Positions 45,947 through 55,011 of a stretch of DNA of 64,000 nucleotides are shown here, one piece after another. The notes under the pieces are model-generated. The model was not told where the DNA came from. It worked only from the letters and a program-made list of their open reading frames with translations, and did not search any database. Numbering within the stretch: position 1 is the stretch's first letter; each line of letters begins with the position of its first letter. This stretch comes from Maribacter sp. MJ134 (GTDB taxonomy: Bacteria > Bacteroidota > Bacteroidia > Flavobacteriales > Flavobacteriaceae). The stretch spans positions 2,728,001-2,792,000 of the forward strand of contig NZ_CP034570.1 in NCBI RefSeq assembly GCF_003970695.1. The letters run 5' to 3'. The position numbers and the translations under genes were made by a program.

Positions 45947-45974
45947 TTTGGTGCCTTATAATATCTTAATTTTG
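45947..45974 (+). promoter_or_regulatory. predicted promoter of the sensor kinase operon
   Basis: TTTG (45947-45950), a 16-nt spacer, then TAATTTTG (45967-45974), an exact TAnnTTTG -7 box of the Bacteroidota type. If the kinase starts at TTG 46101 the leader is about 120 nt; if at ATG 45987 it is nearly leaderless. Confidence 0.55.
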
Positions 45975-46100
45975 ATTTTAAGGTTGATGAATCTAATTTT
46001 CAGCAATCTACTTGTGCACCTAAAATTAATACTCGGCGTGGGAATACCTCAGCAATCAAGACATCTTAATACCGGAACAAAAACGGAACCTACCGCCTTA

Positions 46101-48008
46101 TTGAGGTATCAATGTCATGGCTCGTTTCTTTTAAAGTGCATCCTTTTTCTCTGCTTTTTATCACCACTAAATGCTCAGGAAAAAGTTAATTTCAAGGCTT
46201 TTGGTTACATGCCTAATCTTGTTCAAGATTCTTTATACACCAGTCTAAACAAGGCAAACTCAACTAGGGAACGACTTCCTATATTATATACCATAGGCAA
46301 GGAGCATTTGGTATACGGAAATGCTGATTCTGTTGTGCACTATGCACATCGCATTCTAGCGGTCTCTAAAAGTCCGGAAGCATTTGTTATGACCAAACTT
46401 TACATCGCCAAGGGCAATGAACTTTTAGGAGAGGGTAAATATTTAAACGGTTTATACGATCAGGCTCTTGAGGCATTCATAAACGGCTTGTCCGCCATGG
46501 CAACTATTAAAAAGGACAGTACTACCCAAAGGTTGCGATTAGGTCTTGGCAAGGTATACCTGCAAAAGAAAATGTTGGATAAGGCAGAGCACATATTCCT
46601 AGAAGCCACATCTAATGAAGAAGATTCAATTTTTGCCGCAGAAGCCTATCTCTATTTAGGCCGTAATTTTTTTGAACAGGATAAATATGTAGATGCCATA
46701 CAGGCATACCACAAAGCTCAAGAACTTCTTGGCGATGAAACGACATCAAAATTAAGTATGGAGATTCGCTTGGCACTTGCGGAACTGGCCATTAAAGAAA
46801 AGAACTATACTAAGGCGCTCCCCATTTACGAGACCATTTTAAACGAAGGATTACAACAAAGTTATTTTGATGTGTATACCGAAGCTGTTTTAGGCTATGG
46901 CAGTGCTTCCCGAGCTTTGGGCAACTACCAGGTTGCAGAAATGACCTTATCCATGGCCTATGCCAACGCCATGCAATGGAACAGGTTAGACCTTCAGAAA
47001 AAAATAGTGAACAGTCTACGACGAACCTACGCCACAAAGGGCGATTATGAAAATGCCTACAACTTAATGACCCAATATACTGCGCTCTCCAGTGAAATCA
47101 TAGCACAACAAAACGGAAGGGCAATCCAAGAACTAGAGTATAAATATCAAACCCTTCAAAAAGAGAATCAAATCTATGAACTAAAAGAAGAGCAACAGGC
47201 GAAACAATCCGAGATCGAACGACAAAAAACCATTAAAAAAGCAGTACTATACGGCTTCTTGGCCTTGCTGGTTCCCATCTTTGCGCTACTTTACGTCTAT
47301 TATCAAAAATTACAGACGCAAAGCAAGCTCAACCAACAGCAGGAAGAAATCAATTCCCAACGCATTGCAGGACTTCTCAACGAACAAGAATTGAAACTTG
47401 CCAGAACCTCCTTACATGCGCAACAAGAAGAGCGATCGCGCATTGCCCAACAATTGCATGATAGCATTGGTGGAAACCTTGCGGGCATTAAATTACAAAT
47501 GGCAAACATTGATGATAAAAATGAACTGCAACGAGGCATCATGACCCAAATTAACGAAACCTATGAGCTGGTCCGTGAAATCTCCCATAATCTCACCCCC
47601 AGAAAATTCAATGAAAGTGCCTTTACCCTTTTAATCGAGGAATATGTAGCAAAACTAAAAGGTAGTTCTCAAATGGAGATTACCTTTCAGGCACATCCAA
47701 AAGAACGTATCAACAATTTAGGGGAACCCCTGAAGGTTGCCTTATATCAAATTATACAGGAACTTTTTACCAACACTATTAAACACGCCGAGGCAAAACA
47801 AGTGGAGTTACATTTGACATTTCATAAAACTATATTTCAGTTATTATTTGAGGATGATGGTTCCGGTTTTAATGTAAATGAAACCAAAAAAGGTATAGGA
47901 CTCTATAATATTGAAAATAAAATTCAACAATGGAACGGCACCTTGCATTTAGATAGTGCCATAGGTCGCGGAACCGCAGTATCCATTGAAATTCCAATAA
48001 ACGCATAA
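46101..48008 (+). CDS. TPR-containing sensor histidine kinase (HisKA_3/NarX-like)
   Basis: About 635 residues: signal peptide (FLLKCILFLCFLSPLNAQ), TPR repeats at about 50-330 outside the membrane, one helix at about 377-400 (AVLYGFLALLVPIFALLYVY), a coiled coil, then the HisKA_3 helix with His near 453 (SRIAQQLHDSIGGNLAGIKL) and an HATPase_c domain (FEDDGSGFNV, GIGLYNIENKI). The kinase phosphorylates the regulator encoded 3 bp downstream. The start is uncertain: TTG 46101 gives a proper signal peptide, ATG 45987 puts that peptide inside the chain, and the frame runs up to a TTG at 45948. Confidence 0.85.
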   Translation: MRYQCHGSFLLKCILFLCFLSPLNAQEKVNFKAFGYMPNLVQDSLYTSLNKANSTRERLPILYTIGKEHLVYGNADSVVHYAHRILAVSKSPEAFVMTKLYIAKGNELLGEGKYLNGLYDQALEAFINGLSAMATIKKDSTTQRLRLGLGKVYLQKKMLDKAEHIFLEATSNEEDSIFAAEAYLYLGRNFFEQDKYVDAIQAYHKAQELLGDETTSKLSMEIRLALAELAIKEKNYTKALPIYETILNEGLQQSYFDVYTEAVLGYGSASRALGNYQVAEMTLSMAYANAMQWNRLDLQKKIVNSLRRTYATKGDYENAYNLMTQYTALSSEIIAQQNGRAIQELEYKYQTLQKENQIYELKEEQQAKQSEIERQKTIKKAVLYGFLALLVPIFALLYVYYQKLQTQSKLNQQQEEINSQRIAGLLNEQELKLARTSLHAQQEERSRIAQQLHDSIGGNLAGIKLQMANIDDKNELQRGIMTQINETYELVREISHNLTPRKFNESAFTLLIEEYVAKLKGSSQMEITFQAHPKERINNLGEPLKVALYQIIQELFTNTIKHAEAKQVELHLTFHKTIFQLLFEDDGSGFNVNETKKGIGLYNIENKIQQWNGTLHLDSAIGRGTAVSIEIPINA

Positions 48009-48011
48009 CAA

Positions 48012-48659
48012 ATGAAAACCTATAAACTGATTATTGCAGACGACCATAAAATGTTCCTAGACGGCGTTATGAGTATCCTTGCGCACAAAGAAAATTATGA
48101 AGTAATCCTTACCGCGAACAATGGAAAGAACGTAGCTAAATATGTAGATATTAACGCAAAGGATGGTATAGACCTGGTCATCACCGACGTAAACATGCCG
48201 GAATACAACGGAATTGAACTCAATAAGCACATCAAGGAAAATCATCCTAAAATAAAGACCTTAGTTGTAAGCATGCTGCACGATGCCACCACAGTACAAA
48301 CCTTAACAAAGGATAATGTGGACGGTTATATTCCAAAAAATGCCGAGAAAGATGAGTTGTTAACCGCTATAGAAACCATCTTGAACGGCGACAAATACTT
48401 TGCCCAATCTATTAAAGATGTGTACCTAAAAGGAATGTTCTCCAACGAGCAAAGCTTAGAGGAATCCTTATCTAAGAGAGAAAAGGAAGTACTTACCCTA
48501 ATTGCGAAAGAATATACTACCCAAGAAATAGCAGACGAACTATTCTTAAGCAAACACACGATAGAAAGTTACCGAAAGAATCTTATCTCAAAACTAGGGG
48601 TACGCAACTTGGCCGGACTTACTAAACACGCAATTAAATTTGGCTTGTTAGATACCTAA
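48012..48659 (+). CDS. LuxR/NarL-family response regulator
   Basis: A 215-residue regulator. The receiver domain has the acidic pair D10-D11 (IIADDHKMF), the phospho-acceptor D59 (LVITDVNMPEYNG) and K107-area VDGYIPKNAEKDEL. A GerE-type helix-turn-helix follows at about 148-210 (LSKREKEVLTLIAKEYTTQE, LFLSKHTIESYRKNLISKLG). It starts 3 bp after the kinase stop, forming a cognate pair, and its unit ends with the terminator at 48712-48750. The twin CCCTG-N4-CAGGG palindromes at 45930 and 48774 are candidate binding sites. Confidence 0.94.
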   Translation: MKTYKLIIADDHKMFLDGVMSILAHKENYEVILTANNGKNVAKYVDINAKDGIDLVITDVNMPEYNGIELNKHIKENHPKIKTLVVSMLHDATTVQTLTKDNVDGYIPKNAEKDELLTAIETILNGDKYFAQSIKDVYLKGMFSNEQSLEESLSKREKEVLTLIAKEYTTQEIADELFLSKHTIESYRKNLISKLGVRNLAGLTKHAIKFGLLDT

Positions 48660-48711
48660 TTTTTCACAGCCCACTAACAAACTTCCCTATCGGTGGTTTC
48701 CGAATATAAGG

Positions 48712-48750
48712 CCGTTTAAAGCGATTCCTCTAATGCTTTAAACGGTTTTT
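48712..48750 (+). terminator. rho-independent terminator of the two-component operon
   Basis: Perfect 11-bp arms CCGTTTAAAGC (48712-48722) and GCTTTAAACGG (48735-48745), a 12-nt loop and five T. Confidence 0.88.
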
Positions 48751-48773
48751 ATGATTCTACACCTGACTTGCAT

Positions 48774-48787
48774 CCCTGTTTTCAGGG
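48774..48787. promoter_or_regulatory. CCCTG-TTTT-CAGGG palindrome before the membrane protein gene
   Basis: Second copy of the arms found at 45930-45943, 47 bp before a CATCTTTG box (48835-48842) that may be the -7 element of the 48871 gene. No TTG -33 box is present there, as expected for an activator-dependent promoter. It is not a terminator: a full terminator already lies at 48712-48750. Confidence 0.45.
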
Positions 48788-48870
48788 GGTACATTTCTAC
48801 GGAAAACGGGGCTAGAAGGGCACCTTAATTGAGGCATCTTTGCCTTATAAACTTATAAAAAACCTTTATT

Positions 48871-49296
48871 ATGATCAACGGAATTATGTTAGTATTATTA
48901 AGCATTATCGCAGTACCTTCTTTAGTGCTGTCCAAAAAACCAAATGCTAAAGAATTATTGGAAAAAATAGAACCCTATCAAGGTTGGATTGGTCTGGTAT
49001 TTTGCATTCTAGGGGTATGGGGCATTATTAGTAGTATCCTTAACCTGGGATGGTTAACCACTGCTCCCATATGGTGGGTTACCCTAGCCGCGGGTAGTTT
49101 GGTACAGGCCACACTTGGCTTTATGTTAGGCTCCGGTCTTATGAACAAACTTTTTATGGGAAAGAATCCAGAAGCCCAAGAAAAAGCGGCACAACTTAGA
49201 AGTAAAATTGCCCCCAAACAAGGAAAACTAGGTATTCTAGGCATTGCCGTCGGCGCTTGGATGATTGTTGCTTCTTTTTTATTCACTATCTCCTAA
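48871..49296 (+). CDS. four-helix membrane protein with internal duplication
   Basis: A 141-residue protein with hydrophobic helices at about 2-20, 38-58, 66-92 and 118-140. The segment [20 protein letters not shown] followed by [16 protein letters not shown] is repeated later as [40 protein letters not shown], so the protein is two copies of a helix-loop-helix unit with a conserved Lys-Ile-x-Pro-x-Gln-Gly link. No family is recognised. It lies just downstream of the two-component operon and 10 bp before the SIMPL gene, and shares the palindrome with the kinase promoter. Confidence 0.72.
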   Translation: MINGIMLVLLSIIAVPSLVLSKKPNAKELLEKIEPYQGWIGLVFCILGVWGIISSILNLGWLTTAPIWWVTLAAGSLVQATLGFMLGSGLMNKLFMGKNPEAQEKAAQLRSKIAPKQGKLGILGIAVGAWMIVASFLFTIS

Positions 49297-49306
49297 ACCT
49301 AAAAAA

Positions 49307-49903
49307 ATGAAAAAAGTAATCGCTATTTTAATTTTATTCATTGGCATTATGACCAACGCCCAAGAAAAGAGAACCGTTACGTCTACAGGTAGCGCAGTCA
49401 TCAAAAGGGAAACCACCCATTACAGAATAAAAACCACCCTTAATATGGATCAGGCTTATTATTCCGATCCACAATGCAAAAGCCTTGAAGAGTTTAAAGA
49501 AAAATACTTTAATGCGTTACGTGAAAATGGCTTTGACCCAAAGGCTTTTGAAGAATCAAAGATGGAATTCCTAACCCTAGGTTATCAAAAAGAAGGTACC
49601 ATTCTAAAGTTTGAAACCACTTCTAAAGAGATGGCAGAGATATTAATGAGCGTAAGAATGAACGGAATTACGCTACAATACCAATTTAAATCCGTTCTAA
49701 GCCCTGAAAGAAGAAACGAATTGCGTACAAAAGCTTTAGCAGATGCTAGGGTCAATGCAGAGCAACTTTGCAAAATTTCAGGTGGTACCTTGGGAGCTAT
49801 CATGAACATAAGCGAAAGTGCCCCTAGACCAGAGTTATGGAGTTCGTATTACGACTCCTATGAGGAATTACTAACACTAAGCGTTAGCTTTCAATTGAAC
49901 TAA
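49307..49903 (+). CDS. secreted SIMPL (DUF541) domain protein
   Basis: A 198-residue protein starting at ATG 49307, with a signal peptide (KKVIAILILFIGIMTNAQ) and a SIMPL-like domain. Marks are TVTSTGSAVIKRETTHYRIK near the start and RTKALADARVNAEQLCKISG with GTLGAIMNISES later, the usual helix and strand of DUF541. SIMPL proteins are periplasmic, and a few affect signalling or oxidative stress, but their action is unknown. The frame continues upstream into the previous gene, but only the 49307 start gives a signal peptide. It probably forms an operon with the 48871 gene. Confidence 0.8.
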   Translation: MKKVIAILILFIGIMTNAQEKRTVTSTGSAVIKRETTHYRIKTTLNMDQAYYSDPQCKSLEEFKEKYFNALRENGFDPKAFEESKMEFLTLGYQKEGTILKFETTSKEMAEILMSVRMNGITLQYQFKSVLSPERRNELRTKALADARVNAEQLCKISGGTLGAIMNISESAPRPELWSSYYDSYEELLTLSVSFQLN

Positions 49904-49922
49904 AAATAGTTGGTTGGTTATG

Positions 49923-49968
49923 AACCCAGTGGTCAGCATTTTTGTTGATGGCTGGGTTTTGTTTTTTC
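49923..49968 (+). terminator. terminator after the SIMPL gene
   Basis: Outer arms AACCCAG (49923-49929) and CTGGGTT (49952-49958), an inner stem TCAGC/GTTGA with a wobble pair, then a run rich in T to 49968. Confidence 0.7.
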
Positions 49969-50030
49969 CAAAGTTCTAATTCTGCATCAAATGACTATGC
50001 TAAGGCTGACAAATCCAGACCTCGCGAAAC

Positions 50031-50060
50031 AAAAAAACCCTATCATTTCTGATAAGGTTT
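50031..50060 (-). terminator. terminator of tRNA-Asn
   Basis: On the minus strand ACCTTATCA (50058-50050) pairs with TGATAGGGT (50045-50037) with one wobble over a 4-nt loop, followed by seven T. It lies 13 bp beyond the tRNA 3' end. Confidence 0.8.
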
Positions 50061-50072
50061 TCGTCTTACAAG

Positions 50073-50146
50073 CTCCCCCTCTTGGGCTCGAACCAAGGAC
50101 CCTCTGATTAACAGTCAGATGCTCTAACCAACTGAGCTAAGGAGGA
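50073..50146 (-). tRNA. tRNA-Asn (anticodon GTT)
   Basis: A 74-nt minus-strand cloverleaf: acceptor TCCTCCT/AGGGGGA with discriminator G, D arm GCTC-AGTTGGTTA-GAGC, anticodon stem TCTGA/TCAGA with loop CTGTTAA (anticodon GTT), and T loop TTCGAGC. CCA is not encoded. Confidence 0.96.
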
Positions 50147-50227
50147 AAATAACCCGCTTTAATCACTCAAAGCGGCTGCAAATATAATCGTTTTTTAAAA
50201 CTCGCCAAACAAAAAAAACCGCTTTTT

Positions 50228-51580
50228 CTATTTAAAAAGCCATTTATAGACATCATTACCGTTCGCAAACAATAACAAGGCAATTAAAAGAAAGAATCCT
50301 GTCATCTGCGCATACTCCAAAAACTTATCGCTTGGCTTTCTTCCCGATATTATTTCATACAAAAGAAACATCACGTGGCCCCCATCTAACGCAGGTATCG
50401 GTAGTATGTTCATAAAGGCTAAAATAATTGATATAAAGGCCGTTGCGCTCCAAAATGCAGGCCAGTTCCAAGAATCCGGAAAAAGACCTCCAATGGCGGC
50501 AAAACCTCCAACTCCTTTGTAAGCACCTGTAGAAGGATTAAAAATTTTCTTCATTTGCTTTACGTAGCCGGACAAAGTGCTCACGCCTTTATCAATTCCC
50601 GCAGGTATAGATTCCAGAAAAGAGTATTTAACCGTCTCTATTTTAAAATACCCCTTTTCTTGATATTCTTCCATAGAAGAAAGTCCTACGATTACCCCTA
50701 ATTTTCCCTCCTCCGAAACTTCCGCTTCCATAGGTATGGTTGCCCCATCTCTTAAAACCGACAACTGCACCTTCTTCCCCTTATTTTCTGTGAGAATAGG
50801 CACTATTTCATCTTGGTAGTGTACCACATTTCCATTTATACCTATGACAGCATCCTTTTCCTGTAGTCCAATATTTGCGTTTTGAGAATCTTCTGGCACC
50901 TCTCTAATGACGAACGGTGTACGCATACTTAAGAAACGAATCTTATCCTCATCCTCTAACAAGGTAGCAATGAAATCCACCGGGATTTCCTGTTCAAAAG
51001 TGCGACCATCCCTTTGAATGGTCATTGTATTGCCATTGACAATCTCTATAGGAAGTGCTCCGAATTTTTCAATTTTCTCACCATCGATGGCAAGTATTAA
51101 ATCTCCCGTCTGTACCCCTAATTTATCGCCTATGTTTTTCTCCGTAACTAAGAGTCCGTCCTTTAGACTATCCGCAGGTATATATTCTTCACCATAAGAC
51201 CAAGCCATTCCTATATAAATGATAACCGCTAGAATAAAGTTTACCGTTACCCCACCTAGCATAATTATCAATCGTTGCCAGGCCGGTTTGCTTCTAAACT
51301 CCCACTCCTTGGGCTCCTCTTTCATGGCTTCGGTGTCCATGCTCTCATCAATCATCCCGGCAATTTTCACATAACCGCCTAAGGGCAACCAACCGATACC
51401 ATAGACGGTCTCCCCTATTTTCTTTTTGAACAAGGAAAATTTGACATCAAAAAACAAGTAGAATTTCTCTACGCGTGTCTTAAATAATTTTGCTGGGATA
51501 AAATGTCCAAGTTCATGCAATACGATAAGCAGGGACAGGCTTAAAAAAAATTGTATCGTCTTTATTATAATGGGACTCAT
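50228..51580 (-). CDS. rseP: RIP metalloprotease RseP (site-2 protease)
   Basis: A 450-residue intramembrane zinc protease. The active site is H22-E23-x-x-H26 in LLIVLHELGHFIPAK, the conserved GGYVKIAGM follows, a PDZ region lies at about 130-330 (two PDZ-like units, LGVQTGDLILAIDG and IGLQEKDAVIGING), and the C-terminal NILPIPALDGGHVMFLLYE holds the third ligand. It cuts anti-sigma factors and spent signal peptides within the inner membrane. It is divergent from the SCO gene; a TACTTTTG -7 box lies 27 bp upstream of its start. Confidence 0.95.
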   Translation of the reverse strand: MSPIIIKTIQFFLSLSLLIVLHELGHFIPAKLFKTRVEKFYLFFDVKFSLFKKKIGETVYGIGWLPLGGYVKIAGMIDESMDTEAMKEEPKEWEFRSKPAWQRLIIMLGGVTVNFILAVIIYIGMAWSYGEEYIPADSLKDGLLVTEKNIGDKLGVQTGDLILAIDGEKIEKFGALPIEIVNGNTMTIQRDGRTFEQEIPVDFIATLLEDEDKIRFLSMRTPFVIREVPEDSQNANIGLQEKDAVIGINGNVVHYQDEIVPILTENKGKKVQLSVLRDGATIPMEAEVSEEGKLGVIVGLSSMEEYQEKGYFKIETVKYSFLESIPAGIDKGVSTLSGYVKQMKKIFNPSTGAYKGVGGFAAIGGLFPDSWNWPAFWSATAFISIILAFMNILPIPALDGGHVMFLLYEIISGRKPSDKFLEYAQMTGFFLLIALLLFANGNDVYKWLFK

Positions 51581-51606
51581 TAGTGTCTTCTAAAATTTAA
51601 ATCGGA

Positions 51607-51614
51607 CAAAAGTA
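51607..51614 (-). promoter_or_regulatory. -7 element of rseP
   Basis: TACTTTTG on the minus strand, an exact TAnnTTTG, 27 bp before the rseP ATG. No clear TTG is seen at the -33 position. Confidence 0.4.
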
Positions 51615-51698
51615 CATTTTTACAGGGTCTTAAAAAAAGAAACTCGCTGCCCTTGGTCTATTTTAAGAATATTTTGGCAGCGATTACCAACGCACGGC

Positions 51699-51729
51699 TT
51701 GAAACCTTCACAGCCCTAACGTACCTTTG
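51699..51729 (+). promoter_or_regulatory. promoter of the SCO gene
   Basis: TTG (51699-51701), 20 nt, TACCTTTG (51722-51729): a full match to the Bacteroidota consensus. The start codon follows only 12 bp later, so the leader is very short. Confidence 0.65.
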
Positions 51730-51741
51730 TAAAAAAAAACG

Positions 51742-52416
51742 ATGCGCTCTTTTTTTGGCAGATTTAAATTTTTAGGAATAGTACTTCTATTATTGTCAGC
51801 GGTAATCATCTATTTGTTCTATAATGCACTGAAACCTAAAAAGCTGCTGCCTGTTTATTCTCCGGCAATGGTTAATTCGGAACTGGTTCCAGAAGAGATA
51901 CAGCATATTCGTAAGTATCATACTATCGCGGACTTTTCGCTTACCAACCAAAATGGGAAAACCATCACGGAGGCCTATTACCGGGATAAAATCTATATCG
52001 CCGATTTCTTTTTTACCACTTGCCCTACGATTTGTCCTATAATGACAAAAAATATGGCCGAGATACAGGCCCAAATTATGGACGACCCCGATATATTACT
52101 ATTGTCCCATACCGTAACCCCCCAAATAGATTCCGTTGCGCAATTAAAAAAATACGCTTTGGAAAAAGGAGTGAACGACGCAAAATGGAATTTGGTCACG
52201 GGCGATAAAAAAGTTATCTATGAACTGGCCAGAAAATCATATCTAGCGGTAAAGACCGATGGTGATGGAGGTCCATTCGATATGATACATACAGAGAACT
52301 TTATTCTGGTAGATAAGGAAAAACGCATACGTGGTTTCTACGATGGCACTAAGAAAGACGCTATTGAGGAGCTCCTAGAAGATTTGGCGCTATTGAAAGC
52401 ATCGTACCTAGAGTAA
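51742..52416 (+). CDS. SCO family copper/thiol-disulfide protein
   Basis: A 224-residue thioredoxin-fold protein anchored by one N-terminal helix (about 8-27, FKFLGIVLLLLSAVIIYLFY). It has the copper site C94-x-x-x-C98 in FTTCPTICPIM and the third ligand H183 in DMIHTENFILVD. SCO proteins help load the CuA site of cytochrome c oxidase or reduce thiols. No oxidase genes lie beside it, so its target here is unknown. It has its own promoter at 51699-51729 and precedes the feo genes by about 110 bp. Confidence 0.92.
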   Translation: MRSFFGRFKFLGIVLLLLSAVIIYLFYNALKPKKLLPVYSPAMVNSELVPEEIQHIRKYHTIADFSLTNQNGKTITEAYYRDKIYIADFFFTTCPTICPIMTKNMAEIQAQIMDDPDILLLSHTVTPQIDSVAQLKKYALEKGVNDAKWNLVTGDKKVIYELARKSYLAVKTDGDGGPFDMIHTENFILVDKEKRIRGFYDGTKKDAIEELLEDLALLKASYLE

Positions 52417-52488
52417 TCTTTGAGAAAACCGTAAGTTAATCTAAAGGGCTTTTTTTATTTTTACAGATTCCCTTTCAGTTTTTTCCCT

Positions 52489-52496
52489 TATTTTTG
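52489..52496 (+). promoter_or_regulatory. possible -7 element of feoAB
   Basis: TATTTTTG matches TAnnTTTG, 29 bp before the feoA TTG start. No TTG lies at the expected -33 position. Confidence 0.35.
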
Positions 52497-52525
52497 CCCT
52501 TACTTAAAATGAATCTAAATAAAAA

Positions 52526-52759
52526 TTGGAGACAACTGTTGGGCATTTAAAGCGTGGGGAGAGAGGAATCATAAAAGAGTTCGCAGAGGACGCATTGCCC
52601 ATAAAACTCCTAGAATTGGGCTGCCTGCCCGGCAATGAAGTAGAGTTGATACAAGTTGCACCCCTCCAAGATCCCATATACATTAATGTTAATGGTTCGC
52701 ATATCGCTATCAGACGATCCATGGCTTTTAAGATTGCCTTAGAAATCATTAAAGAGTAG
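52526..52759 (+). CDS. feoA: FeoA family ferrous iron transport protein
   Basis: A 77-residue SH3-like protein with the family core KRGERGIIKEF, KLLELGCLPGNEVELIQVAP, DPIYINVNGSHIAIRRSMA. FeoA binds FeoB and is needed for iron(II) uptake. Translation starts at TTG 52526: an in-frame stop lies two codons upstream, and no ATG precedes the conserved start. It ends 7 bp before feoB, so they are one operon. Confidence 0.92.
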   Translation: METTVGHLKRGERGIIKEFAEDALPIKLLELGCLPGNEVELIQVAPLQDPIYINVNGSHIAIRRSMAFKIALEIIKE

Positions 52760-52766
52760 CATAGCT

Positions 52767-55010
52767 ATGGCCAAACAAATCAATGTAGCGCTCATAGGAA
52801 ACCCGAATACGGGAAAAACTTCGGTTTTTAATCAGCTTACCGGACTCAATCAAAAGGTAGGGAACTACCCCGGAATCACCGTTGAGAAAAAAGAAGGTAT
52901 TTGTAAGCTTCCCCGTGGGGTCAAGGCCCATATCTTAGACTTGCCGGGAACATACAGTCTTAACACCACCTCTTTGGATGAGAGTGTAGCGGTAGAATTA
53001 TTACTGAATAAAAATGATAAAGACCATCCAGATGTTGCCCTGGTAGTATCGGATGTTGAAAATTTAAAACGTAACCTCCTTCTATTCACACAGATAAAAG
53101 ACCTCAAAATTCCTACGATACTAGTCATAAACATGGCCGATAGAATGTCTCGTAAAGGCATTAGTATAGACATACCTTTGCTAGAAGAGAAACTAGATAC
53201 CAGAATTGCTTTGGTCAGCACCAGAAAAGGCACAGGTATTACTGAATTAAAGGAATTCATCGCCGATTTTAAAAATCTTTCTAAAAGACCAGTTGTAGAT
53301 ACTACCGTTATTGCTCCTGACTACTTTGACGGATTAAAAAATACTTTTCCGAACGAAGACCTGTATAAGCTGTGGTTGGTCATCACCCAAGATGTAAACT
53401 TTATGCCTATTGAGAAAAATCTCATAAAGGACACCTCTTCTTTTGATACCAAATCAAAATCCGAGCTCAAAAGATTGCAGCAAAAAGAGACTATTTTAAG
53501 ATACCAGTACATCAACGGCATTTTAAAGGAGACCTATAAAATTGATGTCAATGCGGCCAAAGGGTTTCGGGCCGGTTTAGATAAAATACTTACCCACAAG
53601 ATTTTTGGTTACCTAATTTTCTTCTTAATCCTATTGATTATTTTCCAAGCTATTTACGGGTGGAGCGAATATCCCATGGATATGATAGATTCCTTTTTTG
53701 CCTCTGCAACGGAATGGGTGAAAAATACCTTGCCGGCAGGGGTATTCACCGATCTTATTGCCGAGGGCATACTAGCAGGTATAGGGGGAATCGTGATCTT
53801 TATTCCTCAAATTGCATTTCTATTTCTCTTTATATCATTATTGGAAGAGACCGGCTATATGAGTAGGGTGGTTTTTTTAATGGACCGCGTTATGCGTCCT
53901 TTTGGACTAAGTGGTAAAAGTGTAGTACCATTAATATCTGGCACGGCATGCGCCATCCCAGCTGTTATGGCCACCAGGACCATAGAAAACTGGAAAGAAC
54001 GCCTTATCACTATTTTAGTTACCCCTTTTACCACCTGTTCTGCCAGGCTGCCCGTTTACCTAATTATCATAGCCCTGGTTATTCCAGAAGGAAGTTTTTT
54101 AGGACTTAGCTATAAGGCCCTGATTTTAATGTTGCTTTACCTCCTAGGTTTTGGGGCAGCAATACTCTCTGCCGTAGTGTTGAACAAAATCCTAAAAATA
54201 AAAAGCAGGTCCTTTTTCGTAGTAGAAATGCCAAACTATAAGCTCCCCCTGCCCAAAAATGTGGCCTACACCGTATTGGAAAAAACCAAGAGTTTTGTAT
54301 TGGGTGCGGGTAAAATTATTCTAGCCATTTCTATTATCCTCTGGTTTTTGGGCTCCTTTGGAATTTCAAACAATTTCAAAAACGCCGAACAGATTGTTGA
54401 ACAACGTATTGAAAGGGACGGATTCTCCGCATTTAATCAATCGGACGTGGAAACGAAACTAGCACTTTACCAACAAGAGCTGAACGATAGTATTTCTAAA
54501 AACGCTTACCAATTAGATAAAGTTGACTTTACGGATGCTATGGAGAAGAAGAAGACCGAACTTTTTAAAGCTGCTAAAAGCCAAGAAATTGCAAGTTTTA
54601 AGCTCGAAAATTCTTTTATGGGATACGCAGGCAAGGTTATTGAACCCCTTGTAAAACCTTTGGGTTATGATTGGAAAATAGGTATTGCCGTTTTAACCTC
54701 GTTTGCCGCTAGAGAAGTGTTTGTTGGAACTTTGGCCACCATATATAGTGTTGGTAGTGGAGAAGAAAACACGGACACCATTACGCAAAGAATGGCAGCG
54801 GAGGTAAACCCAAAAACTCAAAAGCCGGTTTTTAACTTGGCGACTGGCATTTCAATTTTATTATTTTACGCCTTTGCCATGCAGTGTATGAGCACCTTGG
54901 CCATTGTTAAACGTGAAACCAATTCTTGGAAATGGCCGGCAGGTCAGCTCGTTTTCATGAGTCTTTTTGCTTATATTGTAGCTTTAATCGCCTATCAACT
55001 TTTAAAATAA
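52767..55010 (+). CDS. feoB: ferrous iron transport protein B
   Basis: A 747-residue membrane protein with an N-terminal GTPase (G1 GNPNTGKTSVF at about 11-21, G3 DLPGTYSLN, G4 NMADR in place of NxxD), a GDI-like helical part, and two gate domains with paired helices (VPLISGTACAIPAVMATRTI; TSFAAREVFVGTLATIYSVG). A long soluble insert at about 540-620 separates the two halves. It transports Fe2+ across the inner membrane. feoA lies 7 bp upstream and a 49-residue Cys-rich gene 1 bp downstream. Confidence 0.95.
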   Translation: MAKQINVALIGNPNTGKTSVFNQLTGLNQKVGNYPGITVEKKEGICKLPRGVKAHILDLPGTYSLNTTSLDESVAVELLLNKNDKDHPDVALVVSDVENLKRNLLLFTQIKDLKIPTILVINMADRMSRKGISIDIPLLEEKLDTRIALVSTRKGTGITELKEFIADFKNLSKRPVVDTTVIAPDYFDGLKNTFPNEDLYKLWLVITQDVNFMPIEKNLIKDTSSFDTKSKSELKRLQQKETILRYQYINGILKETYKIDVNAAKGFRAGLDKILTHKIFGYLIFFLILLIIFQAIYGWSEYPMDMIDSFFASATEWVKNTLPAGVFTDLIAEGILAGIGGIVIFIPQIAFLFLFISLLEETGYMSRVVFLMDRVMRPFGLSGKSVVPLISGTACAIPAVMATRTIENWKERLITILVTPFTTCSARLPVYLIIIALVIPEGSFLGLSYKALILMLLYLLGFGAAILSAVVLNKILKIKSRSFFVVEMPNYKLPLPKNVAYTVLEKTKSFVLGAGKIILAISIILWFLGSFGISNNFKNAEQIVEQRIERDGFSAFNQSDVETKLALYQQELNDSISKNAYQLDKVDFTDAMEKKKTELFKAAKSQEIASFKLENSFMGYAGKVIEPLVKPLGYDWKIGIAVLTSFAAREVFVGTLATIYSVGSGEENTDTITQRMAAEVNPKTQKPVFNLATGISILLFYAFAMQCMSTLAIVKRETNSWKWPAGQLVFMSLFAYIVALIAYQLLK

Positions 55011-55011
55011 A

